NCBI GenBank assembly: GCA_017551925.1 | Contig: JAFZKA010000063.1 | Span: 1 to 61,429 of the forward strand | DNA from: Bacteroidaceae bacterium | Lineage (GTDB): Bacteria > Bacteroidota > Bacteroidia > Bacteroidales > Bacteroidaceae | DNA length: 61,429 bases | Reading direction: 5' to 3' | In this document: piece after piece, positions 1-8,735 of the stretch | Layout of the letters: every line of letters starts with the position of its first letter | Position numbering within the stretch: the stretch's first letter is position 1 | Notes under the pieces: model-generated | Seen by the model: the letters and a program-made list of their open reading frames with translations, nothing else | What the model was told of the DNA's origin: nothing | The model's database searches: none | Made by a program: the position numbers and the translations under genes

Positions 1-18
1 CTATCGCAAAACTGAACG

Positions 19-26
19 CAAAGATA
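19..26 (-). promoter_or_regulatory. -7 box of a leftward promoter for a gene outside the window
   Basis: On the minus strand this reads TATCTTTG, a perfect match to the Bacteroidetes -7 consensus TAnnTTTG. No ORF lies between it and the window edge, so the gene it serves would lie outside. The -33 element is not clear. Confidence 0.45.
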
Positions 27-37
27 GTATTATTTTT

Positions 38-99
38 GAACACGAACCCCACGAATCTCACGAATGTTTTATTCGTGTCAATTCGTGGGATTCGTGTTC
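38..99. repeat. imperfect palindrome built of CACGAAT units
   Basis: The arms at 38-65 and 71-99 are near-perfect reverse complements, differing at one base and a 2-3 base bulge around a 5-base loop. Both are made of short CACGAA or TTCGTG blocks. It lies between the end of the DUF4301 gene and the promoter of a gene leaving the window to the left. It could form a cruciform or act as a transcript-end structure. Palindromes with this composition are familiar from Bacteroidetes intergenic regions, but the assignment rests on memory. Confidence 0.6.
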
Positions 100-129
100 T
101 GTATTATATCTGCGCTTTCTGCGAGAGGT

Positions 130-1671
130 TTACGCGGGTTGATGTTGTGGGCGCAGCAGATCGTTGACGGTCTTGACGGGATTGAAGGTGCTGAGCGGAA
201 CCTCAACGAATATGGTGTTCCAGTCACTCATTGCACCGTTCCACAGACCTGGCAGTTCAAGGGCCTTTAGTTCACGCCCGTTCTTGGATTTGCTGGAGAT
301 AAAGCCGGTAGCCTTGTCAACGTACTGTGGCAGGTTGAATTTATTCCCCTTATAGTCACGTACTGCACAGACCAGATCTACAGGGTTGAAGTGAGTACCA
401 TTAGTGAACATCTCCTTTTTGCGCGGATCATTCAGATCAATCTGTGAACTTTCCAGTATCTGGAGTGATACGGTACCGTCACTGTTGTATGCCAGGAACG
501 GTCCGCCACCGGGTTCGCCAACGTTCTTGACCATGCCACATACGCGTATGGGGCGGTTGAGTTTGTTGTGGAGCCACTCTGCCAGTTGCTTGCTGTCAAG
601 GGTATTAATGTCTTTCCTGCGGCAGCAGAGAGTCTCAGATACATACTTGGATATTGTCTTTAGTTGGGCATCGGTGTATTTGCCGCTGTCAAGAATATGC
701 AGATAATCATATATCTTGCTCTGCACAGTCACCAGAATACCTGCCAGCAGTTTCTTGTACGTAACAGTGTCAGTCTTGAGATGATCAGGCACCACATTGT
801 CAATGTTCTTGATAAAGACTATATCCGTGTCAAGTTCATTGAGGTTCTCAATGAGTGCTCCGTGGCCTCCGGGACGGAACAGTATGGAGCCGTCGTCATT
901 GCGGAACGGAGTGCCGTCAGCGGCAGCGGCAACGGTGTCAGTGCTGGGCTTCTGCTCAGAGAAAGATATGTCATATGTAGTGCCGAACCGCTTGGAAAAA
1001 CTCTTGCTGCATTTGTCGGCCAGTTTCTTGAACATAGGCCAATGTTCAGGTGATACGGTGAAGTGAATCTGTACTATGCCGTCAACACCTGATGCGTACA
1101 TGGAACTCTCAGCCATATGCTCTTCAAACGGAGTACGCTGACTGGAACCATAAGCGTGGAATTTAAGCAGACCTTTGGGCAGTGAACCATAATTCAGTCC
1201 CTTGGAAAGCAGCAGATTGGACACAACGTCCTTATAATTGCCATTTGCAATCAGTTCACGGATTGATTTGCCTTGATTGGAGATACAGGCGGCATCAAGA
1301 TCCTTGTAGAATGCAAACTTTTCAATACCGTCAAAGAAAGCCTTTTCAAATTTTGTGGTGGGAACATCATAATCGGCATCAAGGAATGCGAACAGGTCCT
1401 TGAACATACGGCTGGCTGCACCTGATGCAGGTACGAATTTTGTGATGGAGTGCCTCTTACTACTACTACTACTACTACAGTAGGCGTCCCACATCTTTAT
1501 ATACTTGTTCAACTGTGTGTCATCGACAGCCATGATTCCATTACCGATTGATGCGGCTGCCTCCAACTCCAAAAATGGAAATCCTTTTTTAATCAGTTCC
1601 AACTGTGCTTTTACACTCTCAGCGTCAGTCCCTTTCTTTTTAAACTGTTCCAGGTCTTTCTCGTCAAACAT
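130..1671 (-). CDS. DUF4301 family protein
   Basis: A 513-residue protein recognised as DUF4301, a conserved Bacteroidetes family of unknown function and roughly this length. There is no signal peptide or membrane segment, so it is probably cytoplasmic. Glycine-rich stretches around residues 260-275 (RPGGHGALIENL) and 395-400 (GEPGGGPF) resemble nucleotide-sugar or phosphosugar binding loops, but no reaction can be assigned. An oddity is a run of six serines near residue 68, all encoded by AGT, a trinucleotide repeat likely to vary in length. The ATG at 1671 is the first Met and starts MFDEKDL. The gene stands alone, with DUF1573 divergent on its 5' side. Confidence 0.85.
   Translation of the reverse strand: MFDEKDLEQFKKKGTDAESVKAQLELIKKGFPFLELEAAASIGNGIMAVDDTQLNKYIKMWDAYCSSSSSSKRHSITKFVPASGAASRMFKDLFAFLDADYDVPTTKFEKAFFDGIEKFAFYKDLDAACISNQGKSIRELIANGNYKDVVSNLLLSKGLNYGSLPKGLLKFHAYGSSQRTPFEEHMAESSMYASGVDGIVQIHFTVSPEHWPMFKKLADKCSKSFSKRFGTTYDISFSEQKPSTDTVAAAADGTPFRNDDGSILFRPGGHGALIENLNELDTDIVFIKNIDNVVPDHLKTDTVTYKKLLAGILVTVQSKIYDYLHILDSGKYTDAQLKTISKYVSETLCCRRKDINTLDSKQLAEWLHNKLNRPIRVCGMVKNVGEPGGGPFLAYNSDGTVSLQILESSQIDLNDPRKKEMFTNGTHFNPVDLVCAVRDYKGNKFNLPQYVDKATGFISSKSKNGRELKALELPGLWNGAMSDWNTIFVEVPLSTFNPVKTVNDLLRPQHQPA
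1458..1478. repeat. trinucleotide (TAC/GTA)7 microsatellite inside the DUF4301 gene
   Basis: Seven perfect TAC units on the plus strand, read on the minus strand as six AGT serine codons. Gain or loss of units keeps the frame, so slippage would change only the length of the serine linker. Confidence 0.9.
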
Positions 1672-1821
1672 ATAGTGAATCCGTTTAATTGAATCTGTTT
1701 GAATTACAGACAGATTCTTATTACGAAATCAAAAATAGCGTTGTTTTTTTGAATAGGCAAAGAAAAGCGGATTTTATTCAGAAATGTTTCATAACTTAGC
1801 GGCGATAAAATAAAGGGAACT

Positions 1822-2280
1822 ATGAAAAAGATTTTTTTGACTGTCATGACAGTTGCCTTTGCTCTTTACGGCTTTGGAGTCCGTGCTGAGAATGTTAAGA
1901 CAGATGTAAATGAAAATGATGAGGAATATCCTGAAATAACATTCGTGGAGACGTCACATAATTTCGGCATATTTGACAGGGAACACGGCGACCAGATGTG
2001 CTGGTTTGTGTTTACCAATACCGGGAAAAAGGATTTGTTGATACTTGATGCAACATCGACCTGCGGGTGTACCGTACCGGAATTTCCCAAGACTCCCATA
2101 CAGCCGGGTAAGTCTGACTCCATAAAGGTCAGTTACAACGGCAGTACCAAACGTCCCGGCGTATTCAAAAAGACCGTGTCACTTAAGACCAATTGCAAGA
2201 TCAACTCCACTTATCTGTATATAGGTGGTGAGATGGTTGAGAAACTGGTTGAGGAGAGAGTGACTAAGAACGGGAACTGA
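1822..2280 (+). CDS. DUF1573 domain secreted protein
   Basis: A 152-residue protein with a Sec signal peptide (about residues 1-22, basic start then hydrophobic core ending VRA) followed by one DUF1573 domain, an Ig-like fold common in Bacteroidetes envelope proteins. Typical family features are the HNFG stretch, FTNTGKKDLLI and the STCGCTVPEFP segment with two cysteines. The function is unknown; a periplasmic or surface location is inferred. The 3' end overlaps the convergent trmO gene by 17 bases, so neither transcript can end before entering the other gene. A weak -7-like TAACTTAG lies near 1792. Confidence 0.85.
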   Translation: MKKIFLTVMTVAFALYGFGVRAENVKTDVNENDEEYPEITFVETSHNFGIFDREHGDQMCWFVFTNTGKKDLLILDATSTCGCTVPEFPKTPIQPGKSDSIKVSYNGSTKRPGVFKKTVSLKTNCKINSTYLYIGGEMVEKLVEERVTKNGN

Positions 2281-2953
2281 GTCTGTTCTTTTTCAGTTCT
2301 GTGACGGTGAGAGTATCGCCTTGTACCTTAAATTTTACAGAACAGTTTTCAAAATCAAATCCATATTCGCGGTCGGGATCGTCATGAAAACGGGGCCGCG
2401 GATCTTCGGCAAGAATACCCTGGAGCGCAGTCAGCGTTCCGGGGTCTGTTTTTGATGTCAGTTCAGACGGAATGCTGACGTTAAGCCTGTGCATACCGAC
2501 TGTACCTGTAAAACCTTGTGTCGCACTGGGTTGACAGTCTGTGTATGGTATGTATGGCTTAATGTCGTAGATGGGCGTGCCGTCCATGAGGTCTGCGCCG
2601 CTGACGTGCAGGACCGGTCCTTGGGGTGTGCTCAATTCAATTGACTCCAATTTTACACATGACAGACCGATGGGGTTCGGACGAAATGGAGAACGGGTTG
2701 CAAAAACCCCCAGACGTGTATTGCCTCCGAGACGCGGCGGACGTACCGTAGGAGACCAATCCTCTCTTATGGCTTCAGAGAACTCCCATATAAGCCATAT
2801 ATGACTGAATCCTTCAAGACCTCTCAGAGCATCGGCATTACGGTACTCCGGGTTGAAAACAACAGTTCCTTTAAGTTCAGGTACCAGTCCGCTCTGTCTT
2901 GGAATTCCGAATTTACTGTGGAACCCTGTTCTGATCTTGGCAATCTCAATCAT
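2264..2953 (-). CDS. trmO: tRNA (N6-threonylcarbamoyladenosine(37)-N6)-methyltransferase TrmO
   Basis: A 229-residue protein of the TsaA/YaeB (TrmO) family, which uses S-adenosylmethionine to methylate t6A37 in threonine tRNAs. Recognisable family blocks are the N-terminal IAKIRTGFHSKFGIPRQSG, LEGFSHIWLIWEF around residue 45, and RPPRLGGNTRLGVFATRSPF followed by RPNPIGLS around residues 72-102, which form the cofactor site of the beta-barrel domain. The length fits the family. The first Met (2953) is consistent with the start MIEIAKI. It faces the DUF1573 gene tail to tail and is divergent from the secreted protein at 3011. Confidence 0.93.
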   Translation of the reverse strand: MIEIAKIRTGFHSKFGIPRQSGLVPELKGTVVFNPEYRNADALRGLEGFSHIWLIWEFSEAIREDWSPTVRPPRLGGNTRLGVFATRSPFRPNPIGLSCVKLESIELSTPQGPVLHVSGADLMDGTPIYDIKPYIPYTDCQPSATQGFTGTVGMHRLNVSIPSELTSKTDPGTLTALQGILAEDPRPRFHDDPDREYGFDFENCSVKFKVQGDTLTVTELKKNRLSSRS

Positions 2954-3010
2954 ATTGTTTTTTCAATTCGCTTAGACGAAGGTACGGAAAAAAAGAATAA
3001 TTTTGTATTT

Positions 3011-3811
3011 ATGGTAATAACAAAACTGTTATCAAGGTTGCGTGTGCTGCTTGCAGTATTTGTCTGCCTGACGGCAAACGGCATGTCTGCTCAGGTGTTG
3101 CCTGTTCTTAACAGTTTTACCGGGAGGACATTTGACGGAACTGTTGACGTGTCATGGCCTGTGGAGTTTGACGGTTGCACTTTTGTTACAGACAGCATTG
3201 TGTTACGCCATTCATACGGAGTGTTGTTCAGGAACTGTAATTTTGTGAGCAGAAGCGGTGTGTTGTATTTTGCTGAAAGCGGTGACGGAATGATTGTGGC
3301 GAATTGCTCAATAATCGGTTGTGATGAGCCGGAATTCAGCAGAAACAGGCTTTTGTCAGACAGGAATTATGTTACAGGATCATCTGTCAACGATGAAGAG
3401 TGGCTTGTATCTGATGAACAGGAACAGATAATTGATATTGACGGTCTTGCTCTTTCTGAAAGCATCAGAAGTAACAAAAAAGGACCGCTGATAATGGTAG
3501 TCAGTGCAGACCGTAAGGAGTTGGAAGGCGGTGAAACAGCCAGACTTATGGTGCGCGGACTGGAAAAGGATATGTTTGTAGGGTGGCAGTCATCGGATTC
3601 TATTGTGAAACTGAGTGTCGATGATGAGTCTGTCTGCACCGTATATGCCCCTCAAACAGTTGCAGACAGGATTAGAGTGGTGGTCGCGGCATATACGGAA
3701 TACGGACTTGAAGCGGCCTGTACATTGGCTCTTATGCCTGAGAAATCCGCTCAGAAGTCTGTCAAGGGGGATAAAAAGGTCAAAACATCACGCAAAAGAA
3801 AGAAAAAGTGA
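3011..3811 (+). CDS. secreted protein of unknown function, first gene of the kinase operon
   Basis: A 266-residue protein starting MVITKLLSRLRV. The ORF is open further upstream (to 2801), but that part is antisense to trmO, and the ATG at 3011 is directly followed by a convincing signal peptide ending GMSAQ, so 3011 is chosen. The region after the signal (residues 45-110) looks like a short beta-helix or right-handed repeat, with phrases such as VSWPVEFDGCTFV and FRNCNFVSRSGVLYF. The C-terminal third is charged and ends in a Lys/Arg tail. No family was recognised. Its stop overlaps the next gene's GTG start by four bases (GTGA), so translation is coupled to the kinase, and a role as a cell-surface partner of it is possible but unproven. 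Confidence 0.7.
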   Translation: MVITKLLSRLRVLLAVFVCLTANGMSAQVLPVLNSFTGRTFDGTVDVSWPVEFDGCTFVTDSIVLRHSYGVLFRNCNFVSRSGVLYFAESGDGMIVANCSIIGCDEPEFSRNRLLSDRNYVTGSSVNDEEWLVSDEQEQIIDIDGLALSESIRSNKKGPLIMVVSADRKELEGGETARLMVRGLEKDMFVGWQSSDSIVKLSVDDESVCTVYAPQTVADRIRVVVAAYTEYGLEAACTLALMPEKSAQKSVKGDKKVKTSRKRKKK

Positions 3812-6800
3812 AGTCTGGAGGTCTGAAATATTTTTTTGTATGTATCGTGATTTGTCTTGCGTCCTGCAGACAGAATCAGGTATATGATTCAGGACAAACA
3901 TCATTTGACCTGAACGAGAAAGCCATATCATACCTTTGGAATAATCTGGACTCTGCAGAACTTTATGCCCGATTCGCATTTGAGGCATCGGGCCATCATT
4001 CCGATGAACGCGCAAAAGCAGTTAACACTCTTGCCCGCATAGCGTTTCTTAAGATGGATTTTACGCAGGCATGGGAACTGTACAACTCTGTACCGTCCAT
4101 TACAGGCAATCTGCTTGAGGTGGTGGCATCGGAGATAGGGCTGATGCGTATCTGCCAACGGACATCGGATAATGTCTCATTCTATGAATACCGCAACAGC
4201 ATCCTGCTGCACTTGCGTTCCATTCATGAAGAGCAGGGAACTCTGAATGATGTCCAGACGGAGCGTTTGCTGTCACTTGAACGTTCGTTCAGAATGGAGT
4301 CTGCCAGATACTGGTTTGAGTTGGAACAGTTGGGACAGGCGGGACGGGAGATGTCATATGTCGTGCCTGACAACCTGTTGCGTGAGGATCATGACCGTTT
4401 CCTGACTTATACCTACATGCATGGATTGGGGATAGGCCTGGAAAACTATGGCTCTGAGGATATGATTTCACAGAGACTCCGCAGTCTGGATAATTGCCTG
4501 AGGAGTGCTGTGCGATATAATAATGTAAGGATGCAGGCGCTCAGTATAAGTGCCATCTGCTCATTGCTGCTGGAGTTCGGACCTGATAAGGTTCTGGCGG
4601 GTGTGAGTGATGATATGCTGTCCAGGCTTAATGCATCGGACGTACATCCGGAACTGTTACCTACCCAGTTGGCTCTCAAGGCATTGCAATTGTCGGCATC
4701 ATACGGAGGACAGTATGAGATAATAGAGAGTGAGAGACTGCTGGCATCATGCTATATCCAGCGCGGGCTGTATGATGAGGCTCTTGGAGTACTCAGAACT
4801 GCGCTTGATATGCTTAATGACAATTACCGTCTTAACAGCACCGGAACAGATGGATTTGAACCTCTTGAAATGTTCCGTCCCGACGGGGTCGTTGTTGAGG
4901 AACAATGGATGGCAAGATTGCCGCACGGCGTGGTTCCTGAGTGCATGTCTTCACTACGTGAGCAGATGAGCCTGGCATTTTCAGGATTGGACAATAAACT
5001 TGCATCAGATTACAACAGGACTGTTTATCTGGAATTGCAGAAGAATATACGTTTGGACCGCCGATATGAGGCTCGTACCATTTTGCTGGAGCGTTCCAAC
5101 CGTCGTCTGATGGGCATCCTATATGCCACTGCGGCGGCAATTGTCCTGTTGATGGTATTTATCTTACTGTTCCATAAGCGAATAAATGCAGCCAACCGCA
5201 AGTATGTTATATTGATGCAGAAGACTGTGCGATTGTGTGAGGACATTCTGAAACCGGTTCCTGTGGGCTCTGATTTGATAGAATGGCTAAACAGTACGGT
5301 GGCTCCCGGACTGATAGAACTGACAGGAGCGGAAAGTGTGGTTATTGATGAAAATGCTGAAATAATCGCTTCATGGGGCAATAAACGGGTCAGTCGTGAC
5401 AACCGGGCTGTGCTGAACACTGTTGCTCCATATCTTAAGGCAGCATTGAGAAATGCCGATGAACTGACAGGACAGGCCGATCGCCTTAAACAGGCTGAGA
5501 AACAGCATTACCTGTATCAGCTTCATGCAGAGAAAAACAAGCGTGAGAATCTGGCTCGCAAAACCTGTTGTCAGGTTGTGGCGGAGTGTCTGCCATACAT
5601 AGACCGCATGCGTTCAGAGATCAGACATCTGGCTGAGATGCCTGCAGACAGTTCTCAGTATGAACAGAGTCTTGAGTATGTCAGGGAACTTGCAGAGCGC
5701 ATAAATCAGTATAACGATCTGCTTTCACAGTGGATACGCATACGTCAGGGTGTTGTGACTCTGAATGTAGAGAGTTTTCCTGTACAAACGCTTTTTGATA
5801 TTGTAAGCCGCGGCAGCCGCAGTTTTTTGCAGAAGGGTGTTGAACTGAATGTGTGTGATACCGATGCTGTCGTACGCGCAGACAGGGTGCTTACATTGTT
5901 CATGATCAATACCTTGGCTGATAATGCACGCAAATTCACTCCGGCTGGAGGTAGGGTTACTGTAGAGGCTTTACAGGCAGATGAGTATGTGGAGATTTCA
6001 GTCTCTGACACCGGTGTGGGCTTGAGTGAGGATGATGTCCGCCAGATTTGCGAGTCAAAGGTGTTTGATCCGGACAGGATAGGACAGGGGCAGCACCAAG
6101 GTAAGGGAAGCGGGTTCGGTCTGATGAACTGCAAGGGTATTATTGAGAAATACCGTAAATCAGATGACCTGTTCCGCGTATGCAGTTTCAATGTGGAGAG
6201 TGTTCCGTGTAAGGGCAGCCGTTTCTCATTCCGTTTGCCTAAGGGAATCAGACGTGCCCTGACTGTATTGCTGATTCTTTTTGCGGGTGTCACCGCTCAG
6301 GCGCAGGATACCGATATGATTCAGGACAGTCTGTTGGTTAAGGCATACAACTACGCCAACCAGACTTATCTGTACAATACCGAAGGACATTTTGCCGATG
6401 CTATAATATATGCTGATTCGGCATTTGATGCTCTCAACAGGGATTATCTCTTGAACGGTGGGACACAGGATCTGCTCTTGTCGGTTTTTGACACGCTGGC
6501 ACCTGCCGAGACTTATTGGCTTGAAGACGGGTTCGCAACCGACTATGAGACCGTTTTGTGGCTTAGGAATGAGATTGCTGTATCGGCTCTCGCAATGCGT
6601 GACTGGGATGTGTACCGGTACAATGATGACGCATATCTTAAGTTGTTCAAATTGTACTATGGCGAATGGCAGATAGAGGAGGATTGCAGGGAACTTCAGC
6701 GCACCAACAGCAACCTGTCTATTGCGGTGATTATGTTTGCCTTGTTGTTCCTGACATTGCTGATAACCCGTTATATACTGCATTCACGTCATTGGTTGAG

Positions 6801-7992
6801 ATTCCGCAGTGATTTGCAGCAGGCTCAGAGGATTATCAACCGCATATCTGAAATAACTGCCGTGACAGACCTGGATCAGTTCAATGCGGAGAATGTGGTA
6901 CGCAACCTGACTGACGGACTGTTCAATGACCTGGATCATCTGATTGATATTCGTCAGTTGATTATTGCATTAAACAATGAGGGCAGGATCATATTCTCAA
7001 CTCATTCAGATTCTGATTCTGATGAATTGCTGACAGACAGGGTAAGAATGTGTATGGAGAGTTCATCGGAACTGATAACATCTGACGGACAGAGACGCGT
7101 TTTGCCGCTTTCTGTAACACTTGATGATGGCGAACATGCTGTCGGTGCAATAGGTTTTCAACTTGAGCATGAGCCTGATGAGTCATGGAATATTGTAAAA
7201 GGTATGGTTGTCAGTTATCTGGCGACAGCCCTATACAGTTGCGTGGTGAGGTTTGAGTCAGGTTTCCGTGATATTGAACAGATTGAGGAGGAGTCACAGA
7301 GAATACATTTTGAGGAGAACCGCCTGCACGTAAGCAATCTGATACTTGACAACTGCCTGTCCACTCTTAAGCATGAAACGGTGTGGTATCCCAACAGGAT
7401 TGTACAGATGGTTGAAGGCATAGAATCCACACCTGTAACAAAACGTACTGCAATTCAGGTGTCGGATATGGAAGAACTGGTCGATTATTATCGTGAAATA
7501 TTCGGCATTCTGAGTCAGTATGCCTTGTCACAGACTACAAGCCAGTTGGTTCACAGAGACGTTTTTGCGGTCAGAGATATTATGGACAAGGTTCGTACAT
7601 ATATCAATAAGGCACAATCCCGTAATGGCTATAGCGGTCAGATAAGCATAGAGGCTGGTGATGAAAAAGTTGTGGCTGACAGCGTTTTGATAGAGTACCT
7701 TGTTGAGAATCTGGTTGACATTGGTATGGCCGATGGAGGTGATATGCTGATCAGGAGTGTTTGTGACGGAAAGTTTGTAAGATTGGAACTTCACCGCAAA
7801 TGCACGGTACCTGATCCGGAGGTGTTGGACGGATTGTTCACTCCGCTGATGAATAAGGAGAATATGGCATATGTATTATGCCGTCAGATAATACGTGAGC
7901 ATGATGAAGCATTTGGGCATCCCGGATGCCGTATCAATGCAGAGAGTGAAACAGATGGTATATCAATATGGTTCACCATTCCTAAAGGATAA
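3808..7992 (+). CDS. double-module histidine-kinase-like lipoprotein (DUF5112/DUF5113 type)
   Basis: A 1394-residue protein with a GTG start overlapping the previous stop. Order: lipoprotein signal with lipobox LASC (about 1-20); helical TPR-like sensor region to about 430; membrane helix 434-458; helical linker; an ATPase domain with N-box (NTLADNARKFTP, D705), G1 box DTGVGL (D734) and G2 box GKGSGFGL (765). A second signal-peptide-like segment at 813-833 ends AQAQD, then comes another helical sensor part, a membrane helix at 971-991 and a second DHp-like region with LKHET (H1189). The second ATPase region lacks the G1 and G2 boxes. In the first module the position matching H1189 is A592 (VVAEC versus LKHET). 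The layout recalls Bacteroidetes proteins annotated DUF5112/DUF5113, from memory. It is followed by its response regulator after 17 bases. An intramolecular or heteromeric phosphotransfer is inferred. Confidence 0.8.
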   Translation: MKSGGLKYFFVCIVICLASCRQNQVYDSGQTSFDLNEKAISYLWNNLDSAELYARFAFEASGHHSDERAKAVNTLARIAFLKMDFTQAWELYNSVPSITGNLLEVVASEIGLMRICQRTSDNVSFYEYRNSILLHLRSIHEEQGTLNDVQTERLLSLERSFRMESARYWFELEQLGQAGREMSYVVPDNLLREDHDRFLTYTYMHGLGIGLENYGSEDMISQRLRSLDNCLRSAVRYNNVRMQALSISAICSLLLEFGPDKVLAGVSDDMLSRLNASDVHPELLPTQLALKALQLSASYGGQYEIIESERLLASCYIQRGLYDEALGVLRTALDMLNDNYRLNSTGTDGFEPLEMFRPDGVVVEEQWMARLPHGVVPECMSSLREQMSLAFSGLDNKLASDYNRTVYLELQKNIRLDRRYEARTILLERSNRRLMGILYATAAAIVLLMVFILLFHKRINAANRKYVILMQKTVRLCEDILKPVPVGSDLIEWLNSTVAPGLIELTGAESVVIDENAEIIASWGNKRVSRDNRAVLNTVAPYLKAALRNADELTGQADRLKQAEKQHYLYQLHAEKNKRENLARKTCCQVVAECLPYIDRMRSEIRHLAEMPADSSQYEQSLEYVRELAERINQYNDLLSQWIRIRQGVVTLNVESFPVQTLFDIVSRGSRSFLQKGVELNVCDTDAVVRADRVLTLFMINTLADNARKFTPAGGRVTVEALQADEYVEISVSDTGVGLSEDDVRQICESKVFDPDRIGQGQHQGKGSGFGLMNCKGIIEKYRKSDDLFRVCSFNVESVPCKGSRFSFRLPKGIRRALTVLLILFAGVTAQAQDTDMIQDSLLVKAYNYANQTYLYNTEGHFADAIIYADSAFDALNRDYLLNGGTQDLLLSVFDTLAPAETYWLEDGFATDYETVLWLRNEIAVSALAMRDWDVYRYNDDAYLKLFKLYYGEWQIEEDCRELQRTNSNLSIAVIMFALLFLTLLITRYILHSRHWLRFRSDLQQAQRIINRISEITAVTDLDQFNAENVVRNLTDGLFNDLDHLIDIRQLIIALNNEGRIIFSTHSDSDSDELLTDRVRMCMESSSELITSDGQRRVLPLSVTLDDGEHAVGAIGFQLEHEPDESWNIVKGMVVSYLATALYSCVVRFESGFRDIEQIEEESQRIHFEENRLHVSNLILDNCLSTLKHETVWYPNRIVQMVEGIESTPVTKRTAIQVSDMEELVDYYREIFGILSQYALSQTTSQLVHRDVFAVRDIMDKVRTYINKAQSRNGYSGQISIEAGDEKVVADSVLIEYLVENLVDIGMADGGDMLIRSVCDGKFVRLELHRKCTVPDPEVLDGLFTPLMNKENMAYVLCRQIIREHDEAFGHPGCRINAESETDGISIWFTIPKG

Positions 7993-8009
7993 CAGAAAGA
8001 GTTCAAGAT

Positions 8010-8735
8010 ATGGAGAAATTCAAGACAATTGTGGTTGAGGACGTGTCATTGGAGTTAAAGGGGACACTGTCAATTATCAGGAATGATATTCCTGAAATAG
8101 AGGTTATAGGTACTGCACAGACAGAACGTGAGTTCTGGGCCCTGATAGACGGCGGCGCCTGTCCTGATCTTGTATTACTTGATCTGGGTTTGGGCGGTTC
8201 CACTACGGTGGGAGTGGATATCTGCCGGAAACTGACACAAAAGGAGAACTCCGGTGTCAAGGTGCTGGTATTTACAGGTGAGTTGCTCAATGAAAAACTG
8301 TGGGCCGATGTCCTGGATGCCGGTGCTCATGGAATAGTACTCAAAACAGGTGAACTCCTGACCCGCAGTGAGGTGATGGATGTGATGTCAGGCAAGCATT
8401 ACGTTTTCAATGAACCGGTATTGGAGAAACTTGTCGAGCGTTTCCGCAAGGCTGTGACTGATGAGAAACTTCAGCGTAGTGCAAGTATAGAATATGAGAT
8501 AGATGAATATGACGAGCGCTTTCTGCGTCATCTGGCATTAGGATATACCAAGGATATGATAAGTGAGTTGCGCACCATGCCTTTCAGCAGTAAGTCACTG
8601 GAAAAACGCCAGGCCGATCTGGTATCACGTCTGTTTCCTGAGGGGGAGCAGCGTGGCGTTAACGTTACGCGTCTTGTAGTCAGAGCCATTGAGTTGCATA
8701 TTATAGATCCTTCAAATCTCATTGCTGATGAATAG
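8010..8735 (+). CDS. response regulator with receiver and LuxR-like C-terminal region
   Basis: A 241-residue protein. The receiver domain spans residues 1-125 and carries the acidic pair E10/D11, the probable phospho-acceptor D58 (LVLLDLG), T89 (VFTG) and the conserved lysine K112 (GIVLKTG), so it looks phosphorylatable. The C-terminal 80 residues contain DERFLRHLALGYTKDMISE and SSKSLEKRQADLVSRLF, resembling a diverged LuxR-type helix-turn-helix. It lies 17 bases after the double kinase and overlaps the membrane-protein start by 8 bases, so the three are one operon and it is the likely output of that kinase. Its targets are unknown. Confidence 0.88.
   Translation: MEKFKTIVVEDVSLELKGTLSIIRNDIPEIEVIGTAQTEREFWALIDGGACPDLVLLDLGLGGSTTVGVDICRKLTQKENSGVKVLVFTGELLNEKLWADVLDAGAHGIVLKTGELLTRSEVMDVMSGKHYVFNEPVLEKLVERFRKAVTDEKLQRSASIEYEIDEYDERFLRHLALGYTKDMISELRTMPFSSKSLEKRQADLVSRLFPEGEQRGVNVTRLVVRAIELHIIDPSNLIADE

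Noticed and set aside
2801-3010. Upstream extension of the secreted-protein ORF to 2801
   Set aside because: It is entirely antisense to trmO, whereas the ATG at 3011 is followed at once by a signal peptide.
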